NCBI GenBank assembly: GCA_037044905.1
Contig: JBAOKB010000173.1
Span: 434,001 to 498,000, forward strand
From: Hortaea werneckii
Lineage: Eukaryota; Ascomycota; Dothideomycetes; Mycosphaerellales; Teratosphaeriaceae
Reading direction: 5' to 3'
Length of the DNA stretch: 64,000 nucleotides
Numbering within the stretch: the stretch's first letter is position 1; every line of letters begins with the position of its first letter. This document shows positions 22,618 through 33,154 of this stretch, in pieces. A program made the translations under genes and the position numbers. The notes below the pieces were generated by a model, which saw only the letters and a program-made list of their open reading frames with translations, had not been told where the DNA came from and made no database searches.

Positions 22618-23286
22618 ATGTCTGAGCCAACTACCGATGTTATGTTCGGCCAGTTCAATATACCGGGCGAGGCTCGGAATCGAATCTACGAGGTAGTTCT
22701 CAAGCTTCCGCACCCGATTTTCCTCTTCCAAGACGGCCATACCCGGGTCGAGGCTTTTGCACTAGGAAGGCCACGAAATTGGCTCGCGCTACTATACAAT
22801 TCCCGGCGCATGCACGAAGAGGCCGCTGCTGTACTGTATGGTGTGAACACATTTGTGCTCTTAGATATCGGCATGGGAGGGCCAGAGTTAATCCACACGT
22901 TTCTAAACATAATCGGCGATGGGCACGCAAAGATGCTGTCCCACCTGTGCATCACTTTCCCACCCATCCACAGGACATTTGGGGGCTTCGAACCCAGTGC
23001 AGACGGTGTAAAAGCATTCGAGCAACTTCGGACTAAATGCTCCAAACTCGAGGTATTAGAGGCTCACCTTGTCGGCCAGCCCGCCATCGACCTGACAGAT
23101 GTTGACTGTTGTATGCCGGAGTTTATGCCCGACGCATTGACGCATCTTGATTCGCACGTCAAATCATTACCATCGATGCAGAGATTCATCGTAAGGATGT
23201 ACAGCGGTCGGCCGGCTGCTCGCTACATGGAAGTGATGCAAGATTTCGGTTGGGAGGTTCTTCCAGCGAACAGAGATCGGTGGTAG
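22618..23286 (+). CDS. 2EXR/DUF7730-like F-box-related protein
   Basis: A 222-aa single exon from ATG. Residues 14-30 (NIPGEARNRIYEVVLKL) match the fungal signature LPxExRNxIYxxxL. The middle has the second conserved element (LLYNSRRMHEEAAAVLYGVN), then a loose C-terminal region. Such proteins form a large fungal family, probably protein-interaction modules distantly related to F-boxes, with function unknown. Related genes lie at 37395 and 38728 and a relic at 3165, so the family has several members in this window. The sequence shows no break. Confidence 0.75.
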   Translation: MSEPTTDVMFGQFNIPGEARNRIYEVVLKLPHPIFLFQDGHTRVEAFALGRPRNWLALLYNSRRMHEEAAAVLYGVNTFVLLDIGMGGPELIHTFLNIIGDGHAKMLSHLCITFPPIHRTFGGFEPSADGVKAFEQLRTKCSKLEVLEAHLVGQPAIDLTDVDCCMPEFMPDALTHLDSHVKSLPSMQRFIVRMYSGRPAARYMEVMQDFGWEVLPANRDRW

Positions 23287-23960
23287 AGCGCATCAAATGA
23301 GCTCTTTTATACAGATGCAGACGAAATCGCCGTCGCTTCCATCCATGTGGCCATTCTATAGGCGCCCTCATGTCAAGAAGCACGACAATCCTGGAGTGGA
23401 CATTAATTTCCTAACCACGACATGCGTTTCTATGAGGCCATTGCCTGTAACTACGTAGAACTAGTCTACACGTCACTTGAGGTAATTTGAATGCATCAAC
23501 CGTGAAGTGTGAAGGTGATGGGAAGGAAGGAGGAGAGCGGGGGAGGAAAAATCATTCAGCATATCTGGAGCCAGAATAGACCTGGAGAAAGTGGCCAGTC
23601 ATATCTTGAGAAAGCTTCGAGAGCGATGCACAAAGAGATGCTTCGTGGCAAGTGCCTCCATTCGATCAAACTTCCAGCAAGGAACCGGCTCATGCCGAAT
23701 GTGCCCCTAAACCCCTTCCCTCACTGTTCTGTCCTTAGCATCCGCGCGAAGGGTGTGTAGGTGCTGTTGTTTAGGCTCGTTTCATCAACAGAATCAAGTC
23801 CGCCGTAGCTTTGTTTACGGGGTGCACTATATCTATCTAGGGCGAATCGCAAGTTCATACGTAGTTGGTATAAGCGGGGTACACAAGTCTCGCTCGTCGA
23901 ACCCTCCACATCCCACTAGCAATGTTGGTGCGGCTACCGAGTCAAATGGAGACTTGCTCC

Positions 23961-23983
23961 AAAAAAAAAAAAAAAAAAAAAAG
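23961..23983. repeat. A23 homopolymer
   Basis: A run of 23 A preceded by GGAGACTTGCTCC. It could be a microsatellite or the tail of an old retroposed sequence. No target-site duplication was found by eye. Confidence 0.9.
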
Positions 23984-24398
23984 AGGGCCAAAAAGTGTTA
24001 GTCGTACGCTTTATTACAATCTAGTGTGATGATAGGTCTATCAATTTCGAATGGCCATACTAAAGGATCCATCTTTGTGATTAGTTCGCGGTATAGGGTA
24101 GAGTAGCAGCTACCTTACCGAGTACTCTGAAATCACTTAGCTTACCGCTAACCATGCACGTGTTAAACAAAATATAGTAAGCCCTTTCCTAGAGCTTCAA
24201 GGCGGGACCTACCTTTTCAGGGTATGCGCTCTCGATACCTGTGTTGCTCTGTCTTGCCTCCCTGTGCAGTCAAGACCGTGGAGATGTCGTGTCACGTAGG
24301 TCTCCTAATCTCATAAAAGATGTGCAAGCTGCTCCTGAAAGCTATGCGCTCCTATCGACATATCAGAATAGACTAATTTGATACTTCTGCGTCAGTCC

Positions 24399-24412
24399 TT
24401 TTTTTTTTTTTT
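24399..24412. repeat. T14 homopolymer
   Basis: A run of 14 T in AT-rich intergenic DNA. Confidence 0.9.
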
Positions 24413-24754
24413 GGGTAGGAAGGATTCTAGTAATTTGACTATTTTGAGTAGTATTTTCTTTTAATTTTTCATTCGAGCAAGATGAAAAATGCTACAGTTC
24501 CTCGTGCTGTCGAGTTCGATCGATGTCTAGTGTGCGAGAGGCTTCTTAATTGACTAATGGTACCGGCTTGGTTCTCGAGATGTATGCAAACGCCATATTC
24601 AGGCAGGGAGCTAAGTCAACTCTACTGTGTATTATTATCGATTAATTTGATTGAGAAAACAACTGCTCTGCTATGATTGTATTACTTAAACACGCTTTGC
24701 AGAGTCTCCACCGTCATTTAGAGGTGCCTGTATTATCTGCAAGCCGTCGGGCAT

Positions 24755-25981
24755 CTACCTTACTTTCTCTGCCAAAGAAGCGACCATGACCGCCCAGTCA
24801 CCTTGAGCCTTGCGTACAACCCTGTCTAGTCGAAGTCCACTTCCACACAAAAGCGCTTCAAACTCTGTCTCTGTCCTCTCGCAGCCGGACAGCGTCATCA
24901 TTACAACGTCCATATTAATAGTATTGCTACAAGGGTGCTTCGGTTTGATGTTTTCGGCAATGAACAGCCTGGAGTCCGGAAACATTGCGTTTGCTAGATT
25001 GCGTAGGATGACTGTACAATAGTCGTCGGGCCAGTCATGTAGACATGCTCGAATATAGTACGCTTTTGCTCCTTCGATGGGCTGCGGATCAAAGAAGTTG
25101 TGCTCTTGCAGATTGACTCCGATCTCTGGAAGCTTCGAACTGCGCACTGTATTGATCGCGTAATTTAGGTCTTGCAAGTATACGGTCTTCGGGAGAACTG
25201 CTCCATTTGCTTCGAGAAAGAGAAGCAAGAAATGTCCATTGCCACCTCCGACGTCTACCAAGGCTGGACGGTCACGCGTGTTTGGCTCTGTGTCCAGTAT
25301 GTGGGAAGCAATCTCGTCCATCCCAAGATCAAATGGATGAAAATAATCCATGGTGGTAAGGCCATTCAGGAACCTCTCCGCGTGCTGCGTATCGGTCGCC
25401 AGAGCGTCAAAGAAGTTGGTGCCCTCGGTCTGAGACCGCATATTGACGACAGTGTTGGAGTCTCGACCAACAGACTGTCTGCTGTGCTTGTAATTGTCGT
25501 CTGCGATCAGCCATTTCGTTAGGTAGACCAGGTTTTCATGTCCGTTCTCGAACATTAACATGAAAAAGGAAGCCGAGTCACTTCCCGAACGATAGTCGCG
25601 GGACAAGCATGTAGACCAGTACTCCGACCGGTCTACATCAAAACGCAGAAGCTCTGCATACACCAGCTTGCGCAGCAAAGTGTCGAGAAACGAAGGATGC
25701 ACTCCCGTGCTCTTGGATATCTGTTCGAGGGTCTTCGGTTGATCGTTTTCCGGGTCCCACGCGTCAAAGACTCCGAGCTTGCAACATGCATAAACCACTG
25801 GAATCTCGACTATGGAGTGAAGCATGCGCAGAGCATGCGAGTTGGGGCTGCTCGCCATTGCTATCGAGCAGCGTTTGCAGCAGCGTTTGCAGCAGCGTTT
25901 GCAGCAGCGTTTGCAGCAGCGTTTGCAGCAGAGAGAAGCCGCAGAGTTCACCGTTGATGGCGCTTTCGATTTTCCATGCAT
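24755..25981 (-). CDS. SAM-dependent O-methyltransferase (fungal secondary-metabolite type)
   Basis: A 408-aa single exon. A winged-helix/dimerisation-like region (about 50-130) precedes the Rossmann fold. Motif I is VDVGGGNGHF (242-251). The later block YYIRACLHDWPDD has His315 at the catalytic-base position, and MDVVMMTLSGCERTETEF is typical of plant-type and fungal O-methyltransferases (OmtA/AflP relatives). The protein probably methylates a phenolic hydroxyl in the cytosol; the substrate is unknown. Residues 18-38 are a CCKR repeat made by a 12-bp tandem repeat. Met42 (MASSPNSHALRML) would give 367 aa and may be the true start. Neighbours on the same strand are a secreted amylase and a SnoaL-like protein, with no synthase gene in view. 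Confidence 0.85.
   Translation of the reverse strand: MHGKSKAPSTVNSAASLCCKRCCKRCCKRCCKRCCKRCSIAMASSPNSHALRMLHSIVEIPVVYACCKLGVFDAWDPENDQPKTLEQISKSTGVHPSFLDTLLRKLVYAELLRFDVDRSEYWSTCLSRDYRSGSDSASFFMLMFENGHENLVYLTKWLIADDNYKHSRQSVGRDSNTVVNMRSQTEGTNFFDALATDTQHAERFLNGLTTMDYFHPFDLGMDEIASHILDTEPNTRDRPALVDVGGGNGHFLLLFLEANGAVLPKTVYLQDLNYAINTVRSSKLPEIGVNLQEHNFFDPQPIEGAKAYYIRACLHDWPDDYCTVILRNLANAMFPDSRLFIAENIKPKHPCSNTINMDVVMMTLSGCERTETEFEALLCGSGLRLDRVVRKAQGDWAVMVASLAEKVR
25866..25931. repeat. 12-bp tandem repeat in the methyltransferase 5' end
   Basis: About five and a half copies of GCAGCAGCGTTT. On the minus strand, in frame, it encodes CCKR units. The unit is a multiple of three, so copy-number change keeps the frame. 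Confidence 0.95.
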
Positions 25982-26396
25982 AACGCCTCCATCTTAAGTA
26001 CTTGTCGCTTATAATATCTATACGATCCGGTGAGGCGGGTCCTCCAGAGACACCACCCCGAGCCCCGTACTGCCGAGATTTCCCGTGCAGTGCTGACACT
26101 GTCAAGAGACTATGGGCGCAGATTTGAGGTTTACGAAAAGAAGCGTAAGAACCGATTGCTAGGACCAGAAAATGCTTACATGGGTGACAGAATTTGCAGA
26201 CTCGCAGAAGTGCGAGCAGTGCTGGCGCGAGCGACGCTAAAATTCAGTGCCTTTTTGGCAAGGAAACCTTTTGCTGTCTGCCGAAGCGTTCTAGGAGTTA
26301 CATGTACCTGTCTGAGAACTTGCGGTATATCACGGCCAGGCTCAAAAATTCATGTAACGCCCAAGAGCAAAAGTACTGTATAAAGCCCATAGGGTC
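25982..26396. other. intergenic between methyltransferase and amylase
   Basis: The upstream region of the methyltransferase and the downstream region of the amylase. No gene is recognised. Confidence 0.4.
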
Positions 26397-27976
26397 TTAA
26401 GATGAATGGCTTGGTTCCGTTCGGTTGTCCGGACCGCTGCACACGGCAAGCCAAGCGGCGGAGTGGATTATCCCGGGCTTGCCGGCGAATAAGGTGACTT
26501 TCAAGAGACCTCGATCGTCAACTACTAGATTCGTACACGTCAAAAGCTCGACGACGCGGGACCCTGGAGGATATCCATGGTTGGTCAGTTCTACTACAGT
26601 TTGGCCACTGTCTTGCCCGTGATTTGTCAAAATGGTGATGACCTGACTACCAGGGACACCTTTTCGCAGCGCAAAGGAGTGACTGTCCTGAAAGATGACC
26701 TCACTGCTGTGCTCAAAAAAGTCTTGGCTTTGGATCGAAATATGTTTTCGCGATCTGTTCAAGAGCGCAATCAGCTTATAGAGGGGGGCGGAGTTATGGT
26801 ATCCAGCCTCCCAGAGTGGCGCTCGATTGTCAGTCCACTTCGAAGATCCATTTTGTCGCTGTTCTTGCCCCTGGAAGATGACGGGAATGCCATCTGCCAT
26901 CACCGTGAAAACGATGAGGTTCTCAGCCAACGAAGAATCCGAAGTCATCGAGGCAAAGCGTGCCACGTCATGGTTTTCAGAAAAAGTTGCGAAGCTTGTC
27001 GTATTGACACAGTTGTGCTTCATCGAATCCATCTTGGCGATCAATGTTGCGATGTCGCCTTGCGGACTACTGAATGCGCCTATGAGAGGGTAGTACATAG
27101 GGTAGTTGAGTATGCTGCCAATAGATTCGCCCCATCCACAAGCAAGACGCTCGTCACCAGTCATGACCTCACCAGTCGCGAAGATCCCTGCCGCATCTAC
27201 GAACCCTTGGAAAAAGTCCGGCTCGACATTTATGGCCGAGTCTATTCGCAACCCGTCGATAGAGTAATTGGAAACGAGCTGCGAGATCCACTCTGCGAAG
27301 GTCTCTCGCACCCAAGGGTCCTCAGTTCTAAGGTCGGCAAGGCCAACGTTTTCATCTCCCAGCCAGCAGTGCTGCAGGACGAAGGCGTCCGCTGCATCGG
27401 TCATAGGGCAGAATGTGTGATAGTGGTCCGCGCTTTCAAAAGGATAGAAGGTGTTGTAATCGCATTCGCCTGGGCAAGCCATGTGGTTGACCACCACATC
27501 CACCATCACCAGCATTTCACGAGAGTGAAGTTCCGCTACGAGGGCTTTCAAATCCTCTTCGGTGCCAAAGTGAGGCTCAAGTTGGTACAGGTCCTGGCTC
27601 CAGTACCTACACATTGTTAGCGCATTTGACCTCTGCTCTCCGAGATAAATACTCACCCAGCATATGCGTCGCCAACTCCCGTTCTCTGCTGCAGCTGCTT
27701 TACGACCGGAGAAATCCATATAGCATCGAAATTCATGCCCTGGATGTAATCGAGATTCTCCCGTATGCCTGACCAGGAGCCTCCACAGAACAGGCCGTGC
27801 TCAACATTACAATTTGGCACCCCATAGTCGAAAGTGTCGCTCGAGCGCGCAAAACGATCAGTCAAGACCTGATAAATAGATCGCCGTCGCCACTCGACAG
27901 GGCCAGCAGCTCGCGCCCCAATAGCCCCGCATGTGGCAACAAAACTCACCATAGTGCCAAACGACAAAAGAGGCAT
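26397..27976 (-). CDS. secreted alpha-amylase (GH13)
   Basis: Two exons, 27976-27657 and 27606-26397. The intron at 27656-27607 (50 nt, GTGAGT..GCTAAC..TGTAG) rejoins DAYAG to YWSQDLY. The product is 509 aa. A hydrophobic N-terminus of about 23 residues looks like a signal peptide. GH13 regions are in order: WRRRSIYQVLTDRFA, region I DVVVNH (143-148), region II GLRIDS with nucleophile Asp229, region III GEV with acid/base Glu253, and region IV FSENHD with Asp320. It should hydrolyse alpha-1,4-glucan outside the cell. Taka-type amylases have Lys-His just after region II; here the residues are Ile232-Asn233, so subsite binding may differ. Length matches fungal amylases without a starch-binding domain. 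Confidence 0.92.
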
Positions 27977-28459
27977 TGTGTGACAAGTTCAATACAAAGT
28001 ACTCTATTGGTCTGTAGCCTTGCCCCCATTCACGTTGCGTTCGTCCGGACTCAACGACAGCGAGTTCCACCTCCCATATGTTTCATTCTACCTGGCCGGG
28101 ATCCAAAGTCCTTACGTTACACGAATACGGCATGCGTATCACGATCGCCGTCTGATAGTCCTTAAGTCTTCTGAACAGTATGACGATAGGCACTCCTAGC
28201 GCGACTGTTGATCGTTGCTTTCTGGTCCCACCTTCTTTCCTCACCAAATTACCTAACGGTGGTGGGGCGATCGTTGGAACAGGACCTTTTCCATGGTTGT
28301 GGATAGTGATTCCGCAGACAAATTTGATATGAGTCAACGAAAAGCTGGATAGCTTTCATTGGGCTATCTGCATAAAATTTCGGCTAGAATCTCTATTCAC
28401 CTATTCTCGACTTCTCCGGCTCTGCTTTCTAGCGTTTTGAACATCTCGGAAAGATTCAC
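27977..28459. other. intergenic, amylase promoter
   Basis: No gene recognised. Carries the 5' region of the amylase and the 3' end of the SnoaL-like gene. Confidence 0.45.
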
Positions 28460-29151
28460 TCATTCTTGCCCTTGGTCCTCATCTAAGCGCTGAAAGAAGT
28501 CTTCTGTGTAAGCACTGTCAATGAATTCTTTTATTTTCTTTATCTTAGTGCCACACCGGTCGAATTCGAAGAAGAGGCAATATTCGTTCGAATACTTTCC
28601 CACAGAGGTACGGGCGTGGGAAGACACATGCATTGACGCCTGGCGGGCGTAAAGATCGTATACTTCGCTGTGAACCGTGACCTGTGCTAGTATTAGCATT
28701 CCACCCATTCGATGGGGCTACTACATCCGCAACCTACTGTGAAGTTGTGAAACACCGGTTTCACCCCTTCGAACCAAGTTCGGTACCCTTCGTTGTCCCG
28801 AGCCTCGCCATGACTATAAGAGACTGGCAATATGTATTGCACACAATCGTCCGTTCGATAGCTCAGGATATCTTTAGCATCCCAGGCTTCGAAGCCGTTG
28901 ATGAAAGCGTGAGCAGTGTGCTTAATATTCAGTGCTAGTTGCGAGGAGTTGCAATCGTCGCTCCGGTCGCTGGCCAAGCGAAAAGTATCGCCCACCCTCG
29001 TCGTCGGCTTGCTGTTCCACGACCAGTTCCCCGCTTGCGACCCGACTTCGGGCGTATGCTCACGCGACTCATTGACTGCTTGACAGCAACCAATTATCGA
29101 CACAAAAAGAAACAACAAGGTGTGCAACGATTTCCAATAGCGATGGTGCAT
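28460..29151 (-). CDS. secreted SnoaL/NTF2-like protein
   Basis: Two exons, 29151-28738 and 28681-28460. The intron at 28737-28682 (56 nt, GTAGGT..TGCTAATAC..GCACAG) joins VFHNFT to VTVHSEVYD in frame. The product is 211 aa. The N-terminus (HTLLFLFVSIIGCCQA) is a likely signal peptide. The mature part has a cone-shaped alpha+beta SnoaL-like pattern: an N-terminal helix with FINGFEAWDAKDILSYRTDD, strands, and a C-terminal helix IKEFIDSAYTEDFFQRL. This fold is used by polyketide cyclases, dehydratases and non-catalytic binding proteins; activity cannot be assigned. Earlier in-frame codons exist, but this is the first ATG. It lies on the same strand as the amylase and methyltransferase. Confidence 0.8.
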
Positions 29152-29199
29152 TTCGTCGTAAGGGACATTAGGATAAGATTCCACAAGTAGAGAAAATCA

Positions 29200-29690
29200 T
29201 GCAAGAGACTTTCCCTCTTAATCTTCGTCTAGCTAGTAGGGAATGCAGACTGTAGGCTTGTCGTGATGATAATAAAACTGGGGTGCTAAGCTGAATGTGG
29301 ATCTAGTATCCTGACAGACATACGATAAGCATAAGATGAAGGAAGACGGGCTTCCTGCCGCAGGTCATCAAGCTACTGCAGGTGTGACACGGTAGCCATC
29401 GAGTACGAAGCGCCATTAAATTCTACGTGAACAGATTCATTCTTCGTACGCAAAAGATACGCAGGAGGCCGTCCATCTAGCTTAAGCTTGGCAGTCAACA
29501 GAGCGCGTCAATGCTGCCGCCGCTTATGTTGTTGGATTACTACCACAAAGTTAACCGCTGATATCTATGCAGACAAATCTCGCTAAGCCAAAGCTGGCGC
29601 TGATCGGTTTATCTTCATGGGTCAAGCCAGTTCGCGAGCCAAATCGACGTCAGCAGACGGTCATAGACATACGTGGGAGCCGCTGTGTTT
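29200..29690. repeat. dispersed noncoding repeat, copy 1
   Basis: Aligns in direct orientation with 34230-34840. Shared blocks include ATCTTCGTCT, ATGTGGATCTAGTATCC, AGGAGGCCGTC, GCCGCCGCTTATG and GCAGCAGACGGTCA-like words in the same order. No long ORF. It could be a solo LTR or MITE-like relic; ends and target duplications were not resolved. Confidence 0.75.
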
Positions 29691-31429
29691 CCTTTATCCG
29701 AACTCAGGTTTGCCAAGAAATATAGGCAGCGATAGCAAGATTGAGAAAGTCTGACCGTTTCGCGCTCTCTCATTGCATAAGACCACGGCGAAGCGACTTG
29801 GCCTGTGACATATGTCGTGGCGACGATTATTAGGAAGGGACGCGTGTGGGGATGCTGTGGAGCAACTCTTCTCTCCTACCTAGACAGAGAACGCGGTGTG
29901 GCGGAGCTCTCCGAGTCTTGCAACCCCTGCCTGGTTTCGATACCGCCGACCGGTCATACACACTCGTGAGTGTAGTCATTGCTCGCCCTACGTACGATCC
30001 TATATGAGTTAACTCGGTTCTCGAAGGCGGACACTGCCGACAGTCCACCCTGCTCCATGCCTTCTTTCGCCTACAAACATACTGCATTCGCAACCCAGCC
30101 TTGCAAGGGATTTTTCCTCGTGAATTGTCCAAGTGACACTTACGGAGCAAAGGAGACATGTTCTTTTCTGCAAGCGTTGGAAAATGGCGCGGAGTCCGAC
30201 GGTAGCTTGGTGAAGCACATTGGAGATGGTGAGTCGAACCTCGAATTCGCGCAGATGTGAACAGCGTGGAGGGAGTTCGAACGAGAGTTTGCTCCCAGCG
30301 AGCCACTTTGCATTGTTATTAGAAGTCAAGGGAAGAAAGAGGGCCGAAAACACCACAGTCGACTTGGTCAGGGACTTTGGACTCGTACAGAGCTGCTGCT
30401 ACAAGAACTCCGGTCTCAAAGCACGAAGACGCGAATGATGTCCGTCTTTCTACCTTCAGCTTACAGCAATTCTGCACGAAAGGCAGTCAATGTGCTCTCA
30501 AAGGAATCGGTCCTAGTCACAACCTCAGACACCGTCTTTTCTAACTTAGTTGACGGATTACTGGCCAAAGGATGCAAGAGCAGTAGACTTGTTCTACTTG
30601 TACCTTGTCAAGTCTCTTAGGAATCGCTTCATGCCCAGGATATCGGTTGCGCGCGGTAAGGAGTACGTCCTCAATGATATGTTATGTAGGCACTGTGGCC
30701 AGCAATTTGAAACGACAGCTATTGATGAAGTTTCCGCACGAGTTGGGGAGCGCGAAACGTTGACGGCTATCTCATCCAAAATAGGGTTCGCTCGGCATGA
30801 ATGGGATATCAGCGCTTGCGAATATGGAAGTGCTCTAAGCCTTTTGCTTGCGGAAGGATATTGACGAAGTGTTGTGAGGACCCTTGGGAATCTGGTCGGA
30901 CAGCACATGGTTGTATTGTTATAACTCTTTACAGAGTAGACTGAGATGTTCACTCTCTGCCACCACACCTTCCGTATCCGTTTGTCCTATGTCATCCATG
31001 CGCTGCTTGGGGACTGCCATTGTTGTAGCGGTGGGCGTGCTGCGGCATATAAGGAAGTCACTCATACCACGAAAAATTTTCAGACGTGTGATCTCTGTAG
31101 ATATGTATGTATTCCCACGGAAGGTTTAAATTCGTGAAGCTCCGCGATTGGTAAACCATTTCATATAAGTGAGGCATAGAAGAGATATACGACCGGCCCC
31201 GAATTGCCGGCTCTATAAGACGACTGCCACCGTGTAATGTTCAGCATCAGGCATTAGGAGTGTAAGCGGCCATGTTTGTGCCGGCTGCTGGATCTGTTGC
31301 ATAGTAAGTGTTAATGCATGCTATAAGGGCGGTCGACGTTTTTGCTACTTTGATAGCCACGCCAACTCATCGTGATGCGTTTGCGCGCAGATCGTGCGAC
31401 AGCGGCGCTGAAGAACGTGACTTATAGCA
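29691..31429. other. mostly unexplained; one candidate spliced gene
   Basis: Apart from the candidate at 30057-30438, there are only fragments. Open stretches at 30435-30620 and 30550-30864 on + look partly coding but lack a domain and may be decayed exons. Confidence 0.35.
30057..30438 (+). CDS. candidate small two-exon hypothetical protein
   Basis: Exon 1 30057-30228, intron 30229-30322 (94 nt, GTGAGT..TTATTAG), exon 2 30323-30438; 95 aa. The join keeps frame (SLVKHIGD to EVKGRKRAENTTVDLV). No domain is recognised. It may be part of a longer or decayed gene, since coding-like frames continue to about 30860. Confidence 0.3.
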
Positions 31430-31755
31430 AGGGCTTCCGCCTCAACCTCAGCACCGACAACAGCATTATTAACTTCAGAGCCAACCCCGTGATTCCTCGC
31501 TAGCATAGATTGGTTCACGTCTTTTCGAGCCTGGGGTACCAATGTGTCAACCGTTACTTTTTGCAGAGTCGACGAACCTGGGACACAAGAGACTTCCGCA
31601 GCCTCAACTTTGATCAGTCAACTCCAACTCCAGAGTGGTTCTTTTGAGCTCCCCTTCTTCCGTTGCGGCGAAAGCGACCGGGGCGCACTGTGAGGTGTGT
31701 GAGTACCCTCACTATCGAGAGTTCTCCTAGGCTCCCTACGATCTTTGATGCAGGA
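31430..31755 (+). pseudogene. 3' fragment (copy C) of the repeat-family gene
   Basis: Aligns with exons 4-5 of the gene at 19981-21966. The Gln/Pro frame begins PQPQHRQQHY and is then stopped by TAA, with a later TAG; FEPGVPMCQPLLFAESTNLG matches FEPGLTMVQPPFFAESTHLG. Next come LQLQSGSFELPFFRCGES and stops where copy A has its second CxxC pair. The first CxxC is reduced to a single Cys. No 5' exons were found, so it is a broken partial copy. Confidence 0.8.
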
Positions 31756-33154
31756 TTGCCGGCGACGATTCGTGAAGAAGGCTGTCTCTGTTAGAGCATC
31801 CACACGGTAGTTTTCGATTTTCAAAATAACCCTCTAAATGTACTTGGCGATCTCTACGCAAGGTCGAGGATGCCAGATATCCGGTGTACCCGTCATGCCA
31901 TGCTTGTATTGATGCCGCAATGAACTAAGTTTGAGCGTGGAGCTCCCACTTATCTAGAGGGACGATGTTCCGCTGTAGGTTTGGCATGTAGAAGTGCTCT
32001 CTGTATCCTCATGTGCACGAGATTCGCACGATCGTGCAACCACAAGAGTATGACTCTAGTTTGAACATCTCGAGCCAGCTAGGACCTAAACCATGACAAT
32101 TCTCGACCCTTGCCGTCGTAGTGACGGCCAGTTTCCGATTATGATCAACCTAAGTCTTGCGTAAGATCGGAGCTCATCGAGCGTACAAGGCTCCCACTGG
32201 CGGGTGCAGCTAGTCGATGGGCATGGGCTTTGATTGACACAAGCTGCGGGTCAATAGAACGCAATACAGAAGACTTTTATTTGTTTCGCGTGCAAGGCTG
32301 TTGTGTGGCTATCGGAGGACGATGTTGACAACGCTTTACTCGCCGTTGTCGCACACTGTGGTTGACGCCTTCTGTTGATTGCCGTCACTAATCCCGAAGT
32401 TCTCGTGAGCTAGCATGATGTGACATTTGACGGGGGCATACGTGATCGCAAGGGTAAGCATGAGTCGCACGTTGGAGTTTGGCGGCTATGGTAGTTTGCG
32501 CACCTTGCGCGCTACCAAGGTACGTCTTGGTTGGGCCCGGGGCGTTAAGGGGTTGTCCCGCCGCTGCCAACAGACCGTGGGTTCTCTACCAGTGCCTGGG
32601 CGATTACAAAAGCAGGCACTTCCGCGGGGTCTTGCCGTGCGAGAGCGAGGCAGGGTTTGTGTCGCATGTGGCGGGGAGCCTTCTGGGCGCGTCCGCATCA
32701 TTAAGGAGCCGACTTTGGGAGGCTGGCGCCGGGGTATCGTTCCTTCTCATTTCCGTATGCTGGACTCGATGATTGTGGTTTGAATTGCGATTCATTTCCT
32801 TTCAGGGACCACTTGAGGAGCGCTACGGATCTAGCTCATCCTCCATCATACCTTTCCGCTCTCAATGTTAATTAGGCAGAGGAGATCTTTCAATATCCAT
32901 ACCCGCAGTCGTCTACAACACTCTACACCTTTCTATTGCTGCTTTCTTAAAATACTAGAAGTATCCGAGACCATTTGTTTTTTAGGAACGTGGATTGCTC
33001 CGGCCACCGGCAGGATAGCCGGAACTGGACGGAGTCCGGCTGAGCGCTCAATCTTCTGCCATTCCGCGCTGTTACTTGTCATGGAGCCATTACGACGCCC
33101 GCCGCTCGAAGGGGTGCGCCACTCGAACCGCAACAAGCTCAAGTTCACTATCCA
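31756..33154. other. no recognised gene
   Basis: Short frames on both strands around 32427-32795 in GC-rich sequence, without domains. The last 300 bp may be the 5' region of the Myb-like relic. Confidence 0.4.

Larger units (their letters stand above)
23287..24754. other. long intergenic region
   Basis: No supported gene. AT-rich from about 24000. Contains an A23 tract and a T14 tract, listed separately. The short open frame at 23509-23760 has no domain. Confidence 0.45.

Noticed and set aside
26577..27620. 347-aa open frame on + opposite the amylase
   Set aside because: Antisense shadow of a clear GH13 gene; no domain of its own.
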